A stretch of DNA of 47,048 bases. It comes from an uncultured Collinsella sp. GTDB lineage: Bacteria > Actinomycetota > Coriobacteriia > Coriobacteriales > Coriobacteriaceae. The notes under the pieces are model-generated. The model had not been told where the DNA came from and made no database searches. It saw only the letters and a program-made list of their open reading frames with translations. Location of the stretch: contig CATVYG010000017.1 in the NCBI GenBank assembly GCA_958348225.1, positions 1 to 47,048 on the forward strand, read 5' to 3'. The translations under genes were made by a program, and so were the position numbers. Below, in pieces: positions 8,434 through 15,298 of the stretch; position 1 is the first letter of the stretch; each line of letters begins with the position of its first letter.

Positions 8434-8643
8434 TTAGTATGCCCGGGCTTGGTTGGGGAAGGTTTTGTCTAGGGATGCTTGGAGCTTTTCGAACGATGCT
8501 CGCAAGTTGAGGCTCTGGTCGGTTGAGCGTTTGGCTTTTGTGGTGGGGGAGTCGAGGAGGCCGTTTCTCTGTGTCGGGGGGAAGGAGAAAAGGTTTGCAT
8601 GATTTAGGGATGGCTGCTGTGCTGCGTCGTTGGAAGAATGCAT
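8434..8643 (-). CDS. Small hypothetical ORF (69 residues), doubtful
   Basis: An ATG at 8643 with AGGAGG about ten bases upstream opens a 69-residue hydrophilic reading frame without recognised domains, ending FEKLQASLDKTFPNQARAY. Just upstream on the same strand another open stretch ends ...HPVRNLLVDIEEAA with its stop (about 8644-8715), which reads like the C-terminus of a real protein. The pair may be the debris of a two-gene unit, for example of toxin-antitoxin type, but nothing in either piece proves this. Treat as a weak call. Confidence 0.25.
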   Translation of the reverse strand: MHSSNDAAQQPSLNHANLFSFPPTQRNGLLDSPTTKAKRSTDQSLNLRASFEKLQASLDKTFPNQARAY

Positions 8644-8715
8644 GCTTATGCGGCCTCCTCGATATCCACCAAAAGGTTGCGCACGGGGTGTGCTGCTAGG
8701 TCCCGTGCGTTGGCA
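8644..8715 (-). pseudogene. Possible C-terminal remnant of an unknown gene
   Basis: On the minus strand the frame ending in TAA at 8647 reads NARDLAAHPVRNLLVDIEEAA, amphipathic and protein-like, but upstream it merges with sequence resembling a repeat (the word CGATGAAACCGCAGGT at 8777-8792 is shared with 13155-13170) and no start is visible. Possibly the surviving tail of a deleted gene. The rest of 8716-8897 holds nothing else that can be named. Confidence 0.25.
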
Positions 8716-8897
8716 GTATTATGCCGCGGCTGCTGCAAAGAAGTGCTAAAGAAAGGCTTAATGAGGTTTGACGTTGCGATGAAACCGCAGGTAAAAGCTA
8801 TCGAGTAACACTCTTGAAAGGTTTTGGGCTTAAGGGCTTTCTAAGGTTTGTGGCACGGATGTGGCTTGCCTGTGTGGGGCGTGTGGACGGCTCGTTC

Positions 8898-9884
8898 CTA
8901 GCGCTGCGGCTCTGCGGCGCGCACCTGCTCGATGACCTTTTCCATGGTGGCGTCGATGCGGTCTTTTTTGAGCTCGCATTCCCAGATGGTTATGGGTGTC
9001 CAGCCCATTTGAGTGAGTGCTGCCACGGCAGCGCAGTCGCGCTCGACGTTGCGACGGAACTTTGCCTCCCAAAACTCAACGTTGCGCTTGGGCTGGCTGG
9101 GATTGCACTTGGGACAGCGATGCCAAAAACAGCCGTTGACAAAAATGGCGATCTTGCGCCCGGGGAAGGCGATGTCGGGCTTGCCAGGTACCTTCCATTC
9201 CAGACGGTATCCCGTGAGGCCTGCTGCCCGCAGGCGCTGGCGAACGAGCAACTCGGGCTTGGTGTTGGCGCGCTTGTTTCCTTTCATGGACTTTTTTATC
9301 GCGGCGCGACGGCGCACGAGCTCACGCTCGTCGGCGGAAAGGTCCGAGGTATCGATGCCGTCCAGCAGGCCGGGCTTGGGGCGCTTTTTGCTGTGGCGCT
9401 TAGGCTTGCGCTTGGGTTTGGTAGCGGGCTCGTCGGCCGTGGTCTCGGTATCGTTGGCAGCGCCATTAGCCTCAAGCCGGTCTTCCTTTAGCTCAATCAG
9501 CGCATCAATGAGCCCCTTGTCGGCGGGCATCCATTCCACCGTGGCAAGCGAGGTGCGCGGAATCCAGCGGATATCGAGCTGGCGGTCGTGCTTCTGGGGC
9601 TCATCGGATTCATCAGCCAGCGAGCAGTAGTAACACTCCATTGAGAGATGAAAATCGGGGTAGTCATACTCAACGGTGTAGAAATCACGTAGGTTGGTGA
9701 CCTTTACCTGTAGCTCTTCCATAAGCTCGCGGCGCACAGCGTCTTCGGGTGTTTCGCCGCGCATGAGTTTGCCACCTGGGAATTCCCACAGTCCCTGCAT
9801 GTCGCCGTAGCCGCGCTGCACGGCAAGCAGCTCGTCAGATCCATCCTTGCGAATGATCCCAGCGGCAACATGAACAGTCTTCAA
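8898..9884 (-). CDS. Nudix hydrolase (MutT-type) fused to Vsr-type DNA mismatch endonuclease
   Basis: A 328-residue fusion. Residues 1-130 form a MutT-like Nudix domain, which in the family hydrolyses oxidised nucleotides: Nudix box G38-x5-E44-x7-R52-E53-L-x-E56-E57-x-Q59, with Gln in place of the usual final Gly. A basic, low-complexity linker (KPKRKPKRHSKKRPKPG) follows. Residues from about 200 form a very-short-patch-repair endonuclease: KRANTKPELLVRQRLRAAG, PGKPDIAFPGRKIAIFV, NGCFWHRCPKC, NVERD and WTPITIWEC, matching the catalytic Asp, the FWH histidine and zinc-binding cysteines of Vsr; the Thr-His pair of E. coli Vsr is Val-Asn here. The TTG at 9884 is preferred because AGAGGA precedes it and MutT proteins start MKTVHVAA; a GTG at 9902 would add six residues. 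No Dcm-type methylase gene is nearby. Confidence 0.9.
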   Translation of the reverse strand: MKTVHVAAGIIRKDGSDELLAVQRGYGDMQGLWEFPGGKLMRGETPEDAVRRELMEELQVKVTNLRDFYTVEYDYPDFHLSMECYYCSLADESDEPQKHDRQLDIRWIPRTSLATVEWMPADKGLIDALIELKEDRLEANGAANDTETTADEPATKPKRKPKRHSKKRPKPGLLDGIDTSDLSADERELVRRRAAIKKSMKGNKRANTKPELLVRQRLRAAGLTGYRLEWKVPGKPDIAFPGRKIAIFVNGCFWHRCPKCNPSQPKRNVEFWEAKFRRNVERDCAAVAALTQMGWTPITIWECELKKDRIDATMEKVIEQVRAAEPQR

Positions 9885-9982
9885 CAGGAGTCCTCTCTCC
9901 ACATCAACACATGGCAGGCTACCCTTACCTTACACAACGGTAAGGCAAGCGTAAGCCATATCGATGGTAGCCGACTCGGCTC

Positions 9983-10016
9983 CTTGCGACTATAGATGCC
10001 GTAGACTAATCGCAAG
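9983..10016 (+). promoter_or_regulatory. Small inverted repeat upstream of the Bce-like ABC genes
   Basis: CTTGCGA (9983-9989) and TCGCAAG (10010-10016) bracket 20 bases just before the ribosome binding site of the ATPase gene at 10029. This could be an operator overlapping the promoter or a leader hairpin; a second short inverted repeat (CCTTACC/GGTAAGG) lies about 50 bases further upstream. Confidence 0.35.
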
Positions 10017-10028
10017 AAAGGACTCGGT

Positions 10029-10814
10029 ATGCAAACCACCCAAATGGCGACCCCGGTACTGGAGGTCGCGCATCTCGAAAAGGTATATGGAGCGCTGGGC
10101 AACGTGACCCGCGCGCTCAACGACGTCAGCTTTACCGTCAACCGCGGCGAATTCGTCGGTATCATGGGCGCCTCGGGCTCGGGCAAGTCGACGCTGCTCA
10201 ACTGCGTGTCGACCATCGATGCCGCCACGAGCGGCACCATTCGCATCAACGGCCAGGACGTGACGCGCATGAAGCAGGCCAAGCTTTCGCAGTTCCGCCG
10301 CGAGGAGCTGGGCTTTATCTTCCAGGATTCCAACCTGCTCGATACGCTCACGGCACGCGAGAACATCGCCCTGCCGCTCACCATCGCCCGCACAAACTCG
10401 GCGGAGATCTCGACCCGCGTGCAGGATGTGGCCGCGCGCCTGTCCATTAGCCAGGTGCTCGATAAGTACCCCTACCAGATGTCCGGCGGCCAGCAGCAGC
10501 GCGTTGCCGCGGCTCGCGCGCTCGTCACCGACCCCACTATGATCATGGCCGACGAGCCCACCGGCGCCCTCGATTCCAAGAGCGCCCGCCTGCTGCTCGA
10601 GAGCCTGGAGGCCCTGAATCGCCGCCTGCGCGCCACGGTGCTCATGGTCACGCACGACAGCTTTGCCGCCAGCTACACGAGCCGCGTGCTGTTTATCCGC
10701 GACGGCAAGATCTTCACCGAGCTGCGCCGCGGCGACACCGACCGCCGAGAGTTCTTCGACCGCATTATGGAGGTCGTTGCCATGATGGGCGGTGAGGGCT
10801 CCGATGCTCTGTAA
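10029..10814 (+). CDS. ABC transporter ATP-binding protein, BceA-like
   Basis: A 261-residue ABC ATPase of the LolD/BceA class. Walker A is GASGSGKST near residue 45, the Q-loop FQDSNLLD, the signature MSGGQQQRVAAARAL, Walker B MIMADEPTGALD and the H-loop MVTHD. The start at 10029 has AAAGGA seven bases upstream. It overlaps the permease gene (10804), the two forming one transcription unit. BceAB-type transporters remove or sense cell-wall-active peptides such as bacitracin in Firmicutes and usually sit beside a two-component system; none is present in this window, so regulation is unknown. Confidence 0.93.
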   Translation: MQTTQMATPVLEVAHLEKVYGALGNVTRALNDVSFTVNRGEFVGIMGASGSGKSTLLNCVSTIDAATSGTIRINGQDVTRMKQAKLSQFRREELGFIFQDSNLLDTLTARENIALPLTIARTNSAEISTRVQDVAARLSISQVLDKYPYQMSGGQQQRVAAARALVTDPTMIMADEPTGALDSKSARLLLESLEALNRRLRATVLMVTHDSFAASYTSRVLFIRDGKIFTELRRGDTDRREFFDRIMEVVAMMGGEGSDAL

Positions 10815-13005
10815 ACTCGCTTGGGGCAACGTCCGCCGCGCCGGCCGCGATTACCTCGTCTACTTGCTGACGCTCACCTTGGGCGTCACGGTCTTCTATG
10901 CATTCAACACCGTATCAATGCAGGTCGATATCGCCGGCATTAAGGAAGAGGGCCTGTCCGAGCTCATGGGCACCATGCTCGGCTACCTCACGTACTTTTT
11001 GGCTGGTGTCATGGCCTTTTTGATGGTGTATGCCAATAACTTCATCATGAAACGCCGCAAAAAGGAGTTTGGCCTGTACCAGGTGCTCGGCATGGGGCGC
11101 GGGCGCGTCGCCACGATCATGGCGCTCGAGACGGTGATCGTCTCGGTCGGCGCTTTTGTCGCCGGCATCGTGCTGGGCGTGGGGCTCTCGCAGCTCATGA
11201 CATTCTTTACGGCCTCACTCTTCAAGACGCAGATCGCCAATTTCCGCTTCTTTTTCTCGGTGCATGCGTTCAACCTGACCCTTGCCTGCATGCTCGTAAT
11301 GTTTGTGCTCACGCTCCTGCTGAACCTTCGCGCCGTGCGCCGTACCAAACTCATCGAGCTTATGGGTGCCGAGCGTCGCAACGAGAGCATCAAGACACGC
11401 AACCCCTGGATCGCGATTGCCATCTTTGCTGTGGGCGTGGTGCTTGTGGGCGTGGCCTATTACCGTCTGCTACGTGATGGGTTCCCGCTAACCGAGACGG
11501 GCGACAAGCTGGACGGGGCAATGAGCCAGTTTGGCATCACCACGGCCATGGTCACGGTAGGCACCTTTGCCCTGTTCTGGGGACTCTCGGGCATGCTCAT
11601 CAAGCTGCTGCAGAGCCTGCGCGGCGTGTATTGGCGCGGACTTAACATGTTTACCGTGCGCCAGCTTGCGGCCAAGGTCAACACGGTGTGCTTTTCGATG
11701 GGCGTCATCGCGATGATTCTGTTTTTGGCCATTACCTCGGTGACGTGCGGTATGTCTATTGCCAATGTGATGAACGAAAACCTGGAGCGCTATAACCCTG
11801 TTGACGTGTCTCAGGCGTATGTCTATTACACGCCCGAAACGCTCGACTACTACAAGGAGTATGTCAATCCGTCTGAGGCCGATCGCATGGTGCTGGCCGA
11901 TGCAACGGTCGATTTGTACGCTGCATGGCATGGCGAGCGCAAGTCGGCGGACAACAACGACGAGACCGGCAAAAAGGTCAATATCGCCGATGTTGCCGGT
12001 GAGCATGTGCAGATCGATTCGTATCTGAGTTACCCGCTTGGCGGCTCGGGCCCCTCGGTGGTGGCGGGCGAGATGTGCAAGGCCATGGGCGAAAAGCTTC
12101 CCAAGGCGCTCGAGGGAAGCAACGCCGATGCGATGGGTCTGTATGTGACGCCGGCGAGCCAGTACAACAAACTGCGCCAGATGATGGGCGAGGAGCCGGT
12201 GAGCATTGGCCGCGACCAGTATCTGCTCACGTGTGATATGGGCGGTGAGCTGGGCGACCTGTACACCAAATACATGGCCGGCGGCCATACCCTCACCTTG
12301 GGCGGGCATACGCTCGAGCCCGCAACCGATAAGTCGGACGAGGACACGGCGGCCATCGCCAACTCGGCGATGGGCAGCAATCCCGGTACCGTGGTCGTAG
12401 CCGATGAGCTGCTGTCCCAGCTTAATCTGCAACCGTATTCCAGTAATCTGCTCGTTAATTACAAACAGGGTATGGATACGACCAAGGCGGACGAGAGCAT
12501 TAAATACACCTTGCTCGACAATCTGCTCGTTGACGGCAAGGAGCCGGGGTCGTGGGGAGTCTTCATCACGCGTTCCGAGATGTACACGCAAGCAGCGCAG
12601 ATGAACGGCATGATTAGCTATCTGGCCATCTACATTGGCTTTGTGCTGGTCGTTGCGTGCGCGGCGATACTGTCGATCCAGCAGCTCTCCAATGTGGCCG
12701 ACGGCAGCCGCAGCTATCGTGTGCTGGCACAGATCGGCTGTGACGACCGTCAGATCCGGCATTCGGTGATGGCGCAGCAAGCGGTGTTCTTCCTGTTTCC
12801 GCTGGCAGTGGGCTTGGCGCACTCCTTTGTGGCGCTCAAAGTGATCATCGAGCTGGTGAGCGTATTCGGCGATATGAGCATCGCCGGCACCGTGGGCCTC
12901 ACCTGCGCGATTTTCCTGGCGGCCTATGGTGGCTACTTCCTGGTGACCTATCTCATGAGCACCGGCATGGTACAAGCTGCCATCGCCACCCGCTACAGCG
13001 AGTAA
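10804..13005 (+). CDS. ABC transporter permease, FtsX/BceB-like
   Basis: A 733-residue membrane permease partner of the preceding ATPase. It opens with a cytoplasmic LAWGNVRRAGRDYLVYLLTLTLG, then a four-helix FtsX block (YLTYFLAGVMAFLMVYANNF, KKEFGLYQVLGMGRGRV), more membrane helices up to about residue 310, a large hydrophilic extracellular domain (roughly 320-590) and a final FtsX block ending VQAAIATRYSE. This BceB-like layout suits export of, or self-defence against, antimicrobial peptides; substrate is not predictable. ATG at 10804 (after GTGAGGG) was chosen over the GTG at 10792. A copy of its last 30 bases with three substitutions lies at 13429-13459. Confidence 0.9.
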   Translation: MLCKLAWGNVRRAGRDYLVYLLTLTLGVTVFYAFNTVSMQVDIAGIKEEGLSELMGTMLGYLTYFLAGVMAFLMVYANNFIMKRRKKEFGLYQVLGMGRGRVATIMALETVIVSVGAFVAGIVLGVGLSQLMTFFTASLFKTQIANFRFFFSVHAFNLTLACMLVMFVLTLLLNLRAVRRTKLIELMGAERRNESIKTRNPWIAIAIFAVGVVLVGVAYYRLLRDGFPLTETGDKLDGAMSQFGITTAMVTVGTFALFWGLSGMLIKLLQSLRGVYWRGLNMFTVRQLAAKVNTVCFSMGVIAMILFLAITSVTCGMSIANVMNENLERYNPVDVSQAYVYYTPETLDYYKEYVNPSEADRMVLADATVDLYAAWHGERKSADNNDETGKKVNIADVAGEHVQIDSYLSYPLGGSGPSVVAGEMCKAMGEKLPKALEGSNADAMGLYVTPASQYNKLRQMMGEEPVSIGRDQYLLTCDMGGELGDLYTKYMAGGHTLTLGGHTLEPATDKSDEDTAAIANSAMGSNPGTVVVADELLSQLNLQPYSSNLLVNYKQGMDTTKADESIKYTLLDNLLVDGKEPGSWGVFITRSEMYTQAAQMNGMISYLAIYIGFVLVVACAAILSIQQLSNVADGSRSYRVLAQIGCDDRQIRHSVMAQQAVFFLFPLAVGLAHSFVALKVIIELVSVFGDMSIAGTVGLTCAIFLAAYGGYFLVTYLMSTGMVQAAIATRYSE

Positions 13006-13043
13006 CAAGCGGGCAAAACCGTCGCAAAATTAGAGGCGTATGA

Positions 13044-13083
13044 CCGCCGCGAAGGACCAGGGGCCCTTTCGCGGCGGTTTTTG
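13044..13083 (+). terminator. Rho-independent terminator of the BceAB-like operon
   Basis: CCGCCGCGAAGG (13044-13055) pairs with CCTTTCGCGGCGG (13065-13077), followed by TTTTTG. It lies about 40 bases after the permease stop codon. Confidence 0.9.
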
Positions 13084-13105
13084 CCAATCTGGTGCGTCTC
13101 AGATA

Positions 13106-13226
13106 CAAGTGAGTAGACTTTTTTGAACCTGCCGAGCACATCGCGACAAATGATCGATGAAACCGCAGGTTAGAGCTGTGGCGTTTTAGGGCGTGCTCGG
13201 CCTTCTGCAAAAAGCCTACTCACTTG
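13106..13226. repeat. Nested palindromic element (CAAGTGAGTAG arms)
   Basis: Outer arms CAAGTGAGTAG (13106-13116) and CTACTCACTTG (13216-13226) match perfectly; a second nested pair GCCGAGCAC/GTGCTCGGC lies inside. The centre contains CGATGAAACCGCAGGT (13155-13170), a 16-base word found again at 8777-8792. Function unknown; no reading frame is convincing. Confidence 0.75.
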
Positions 13227-13299
13227 GTTTTTCTGCTAGAAGACCGCCACGAGGGAAGGCAACTCCCTTACGTCGGTTTGGACGTTTGCCCAGATAAAA

Positions 13300-13332
13300 C
13301 CTGCCAAAATAAACCTGTTCCTTTTTGGCAGG
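13300..13332 (-). repeat. CCTGCCAAAA hairpin repeat, copy A
   Basis: Minus-strand copy of a 33-base hairpin (10-bp stem CCTGCCAAAA/TTTTGGCAGG) followed on that strand by TTTTATCTGGGC. Other copies: 14822-14853 (+), 42873-42905 (-), 46429-46461 (+). In its 5'-3' sense it resembles an intrinsic terminator. Confidence 0.85.
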
Positions 13333-13364
13333 TGGTTTCAACTGAACGGCGGGCGGTGCGGCTT

Positions 13365-13422
13365 GTAGTCATTGGGGACGTTCTTAAACGACTAGTCAAA
13401 CAAGAACGTCCCCAATGACTAC
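13365..13422. repeat. Hairpin repeat, GTAGTCATTGGGG family, copy 2
   Basis: Arms 13365-13385 and 13402-13422 are perfectly complementary over 21 bp around a 16-base loop containing GACTAGTC. Related to 468-538. It abuts the permease 3'-end remnant at 13429. Confidence 0.88.
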
Positions 13423-13428
13423 CCCTGA

Positions 13429-13459
13429 GCCGCCATAGCCACCCGCTACAGTGAGTAAC
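13429..13459 (+). pseudogene. 3'-terminal remnant of a second FtsX/BceB-like permease gene
   Basis: The 31 bases match the end of the permease gene at 12976-13006 at 28 positions, still encode AAIATRYSE plus stop, and the three differences are synonymous. This is best explained as the surviving tail of a paralogous or duplicated permease gene whose body was deleted. Confidence 0.6.
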
Positions 13460-13502
13460 TCACCCAGTTTGGAATTATCGTAGGTTGAGCATAAGTCAGC
13501 GA

Positions 13503-13600
13503 AAACGCCCCTAAGCGAGCAAGGTGACGTGAAAGAGGAGGGAAGCGTACTTTGGTACGCAACCGACGATTGAACGTCAGATTGCCGCTTAGGGGCGTTT
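13503..13600. repeat. Nested palindromic element (AAACGCCCCTAAGCG arms)
   Basis: AAACGCCCCTAAGCG (13503-13517) and CGCTTAGGGGCGTTT (13586-13600) form a perfect 15-bp outer stem; inside are a weaker pairing of GACGT with ACGTC and a central GCGTAC-TTTG-GTACGC hairpin. The spacer contains a purine-rich GAAAGAGGAGGGAAG tract. No coding potential seen; could be a structured RNA or a mobile palindrome. Confidence 0.7.
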
Positions 13601-13615
13601 GCAGCGTCGAGCGGT

Positions 13616-13688
13616 CCGCCGTTCGTTAGAACGGCGGAACCAAAGGCGCAGCGTCGAGCCGTTACGGCGTTTGGTAAAACGCCGTAAC
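13616..13688 (-). terminator. Two hairpins immediately downstream of the DAHP synthase gene
   Basis: GTTACGGCGTTT pairs with AAACGCCGTAAC (13661-13672 with 13677-13688), ending one base before the aroF stop codon complement. A second stem, CCGCCGTT/AACGGCGG (13616-13637), follows. The word GCAGCGTCGAGC occurs twice around them (13601 and 13649). Neither stem has a clean T-run on the minus strand, so termination is only probable. Confidence 0.55.
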
Positions 13689-14720
13689 CTACACCCGTTC
13701 CGCGATCTCGTGGATGAGGTAGTCGGTCTTTTCCCAGCCCAGGCACGGGTCGGTGATCGACTTGCCAAAGACACCGCCGTCGACCGGCTGGTTGCCGTCC
13801 TCCAGGTAGGACTCGATCATAAAGCCCTTGACCAGCTTGGAGATGGACTCGTTGCGGCGGCAGCTGTCGAGCACCTCCTTGCAAATGCGATACTGCTCCA
13901 GCGGACGCTTGCCCGAGTTGTCGTGGTTGCAGTCGATGACCGCTGCCGGATTGGCATAGCCGGCATGCTCGGTATAGCGTTCGGCCAGGCGTTCCAGGTG
14001 TTCGTAGTGGTAGTTGGGGTAGGTGCGCCCATCGAGACCGATGTAGCCACGCATAACGGCGTGTGCGAGCGGGTTGCCGTCGCACTCGACCTCCCAGTTG
14101 CGGAAGATGAAGCTCTGGTGCGCCTGCGCGGCGTAAATGGAGTTGAGCATAACGGTGGTAGAGCCGGCAGTGGGATTCTTCATGCCGACGGGTACCGAAA
14201 TGCCGCTCGACACCAGGCGATGCTCCTGGTTCTCGACCGAGCGTGCGCCCACGGCAACATAGCTCAGCAGGTCGACGAGGTATTGGTAGTTGGACGGGTA
14301 GAGCATCTCATCGGCGGTAAAGAAGCCCGTTTCCTCAATAACGCGCAGGTGCATGTGGCGGATGGCCTTGACGCCCTCGAGCAGGTCGTCGGGAGCCTCG
14401 GGGTTGGGGTTGTGCAGCAGGCCCTTGTAGCCGGTGCCCTTGGTGCGCGGCTTGTTGGTGTAGACGCGCGGAATGATGATGAGCTTGTCCTTGACCTCTT
14501 CGGCGGTCTTGGCCAGTCGGTTCATATACTCGAGCACCGAATCCTCGCGGTCGGCAGAGCACGGGCCGATGATGAGCACCTTACGTGCGTCCTCGCCGGT
14601 AAAGACTTTGGCGACCTCGGCGTCAAATGCCTGCTTTTTGGCGGTAAGCTCGGCAGAAAGTGGCATTTCCTCGCGGATCTCCATGGGGATCGGCAGCCTG
14701 CGTTTGAATTCCATGGCCAT
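13689..14720 (-). CDS. aroF: 3-deoxy-7-phosphoheptulonate (DAHP) synthase, class I
   Basis: A 343-residue class I (AroF/G/H-type) DAHP synthase, the first step of aromatic amino acid synthesis, condensing phosphoenolpyruvate with erythrose-4-phosphate. Active-site segments visible: IIGPCSA (metal Cys), RVYTNKPRTKGTGYKG for phosphoenolpyruvate/phosphate binding, KNPTAGST and DCNHDNSGK. Start ATG at 14720 has GAGGAG six bases upstream. Which of the three isoenzyme types (Phe, Tyr or Trp sensitive) it is cannot be read safely; aroF is used as a generic symbol. The gene stands alone and is bracketed by inverted copies of the CCTGCCAAAA hairpin at 13300 and 14822. Confidence 0.93.
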   Translation of the reverse strand: MAMEFKRRLPIPMEIREEMPLSAELTAKKQAFDAEVAKVFTGEDARKVLIIGPCSADREDSVLEYMNRLAKTAEEVKDKLIIIPRVYTNKPRTKGTGYKGLLHNPNPEAPDDLLEGVKAIRHMHLRVIEETGFFTADEMLYPSNYQYLVDLLSYVAVGARSVENQEHRLVSSGISVPVGMKNPTAGSTTVMLNSIYAAQAHQSFIFRNWEVECDGNPLAHAVMRGYIGLDGRTYPNYHYEHLERLAERYTEHAGYANPAAVIDCNHDNSGKRPLEQYRICKEVLDSCRRNESISKLVKGFMIESYLEDGNQPVDGGVFGKSITDPCLGWEKTDYLIHEIAERV

Positions 14721-14821
14721 AGGGGTCTCCTCAATCTATAGAAAGAGCAATAAGCGTATTGTCGAATGCTCGGCATTATCCGCTGTCGCACGCTAAAGTG
14801 CAAGCCCTTGCCACCCCGAAA

Positions 14822-14853
14822 CCTGCCAAAAGGGACAGGTTTATTTTGGCAGG
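14822..14853 (+). repeat. CCTGCCAAAA hairpin repeat, copy B
   Basis: Plus-strand copy, one A shorter than the others, followed by TTTTATATGGGGGAAC. It lies about 100 bases upstream of the aroF start codon and points away from the gene. Confidence 0.85.
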
Positions 14854-14938
14854 TTTTATATGGGGGAACGTCGGCGGATACCGGGAGGGAGTGGCGTCGC
14901 GCGGGACCCTAAGGCTATTGTCGGTTCCCCAGGAAACA

Positions 14939-15177
14939 CCCTGTGGGCAAAAAATGCCAAATATGAGTACGGTTGCTAGCTTAGTAGCATATTGCCTTCG
15001 CAAAATAATAGACATAACAGCAAAATATGTTCATTAACGCAAACACATATAAGTCCGCTATAGGGCTGTTTGATCAATTTAGGGACGCGTGTAAGCCGTG
15101 AAAACGGCATTTGGGGCTGTTTTGGCTGATACTAAAAAAGTAACAGTACTCATATTTGCCATTTTTTGCCCACAGGG
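14939..15177. mobile_element. MITE-like element with 32-bp terminal inverted repeats
   Basis: Terminal repeats 14939-14970 and 15146-15177 match at 31 of 32 positions in inverted orientation, starting CCCTGTGGGCAAAAAATG. The 175-base core is much more AT-rich than the flanks and has no open frame of note. Size, long terminal repeats and lack of coding capacity suggest a non-autonomous element; a target duplication was not identified, so a large stem-loop RNA is an alternative. Confidence 0.65.
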
Positions 15178-15231
15178 CCTCGAAGGGGCTGTCAATCAGG
15201 TCCCAGGGGAGGCGGCTCAAGGGCCGTAGAA

Positions 15232-15267
15232 CAAAAACGGGGACGCAGGTTGTCCTGCGCCCCCGTT
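15232..15267 (-). terminator. Rho-independent terminator of the MarR/ABC exporter operon
   Basis: On the minus strand AACGGGGGCGCAGG pairs with CCTGCGTCCCCGTT around a 4-nt loop and is followed by TTTG. It lies about 30 bases beyond the stop codon of the exporter gene ending at 15299. Confidence 0.88.
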
Positions 15268-15298
15268 CTCGGGCGTTATTCGTTCCCTGCGGCAGAAT

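Noticed and set aside
8434..8715. Toxin-antitoxin pair
   Set aside because: Only a 69-codon frame and an upstream tail without start; no toxin or antitoxin motif is visible, so no function was assigned.
10029..13005. Complete bacitracin-type resistance module
   Set aside because: The ATPase and permease fit the Bce type, but no sensor kinase or response regulator is adjacent, so substrate and regulation cannot be claimed.
13224..13418. 64-codon frame on the plus strand
   Set aside because: Composed of repeat sequence (hairpin copies) with no start signal or protein-like conservation.
14776..15037. Short frames containing the peptide KRDRFILAGFIW, also seen near 42850 and 46430
   Set aside because: The shared peptide is only the translation of the CCTGCCAAAA hairpin repeat, not a conserved protein.
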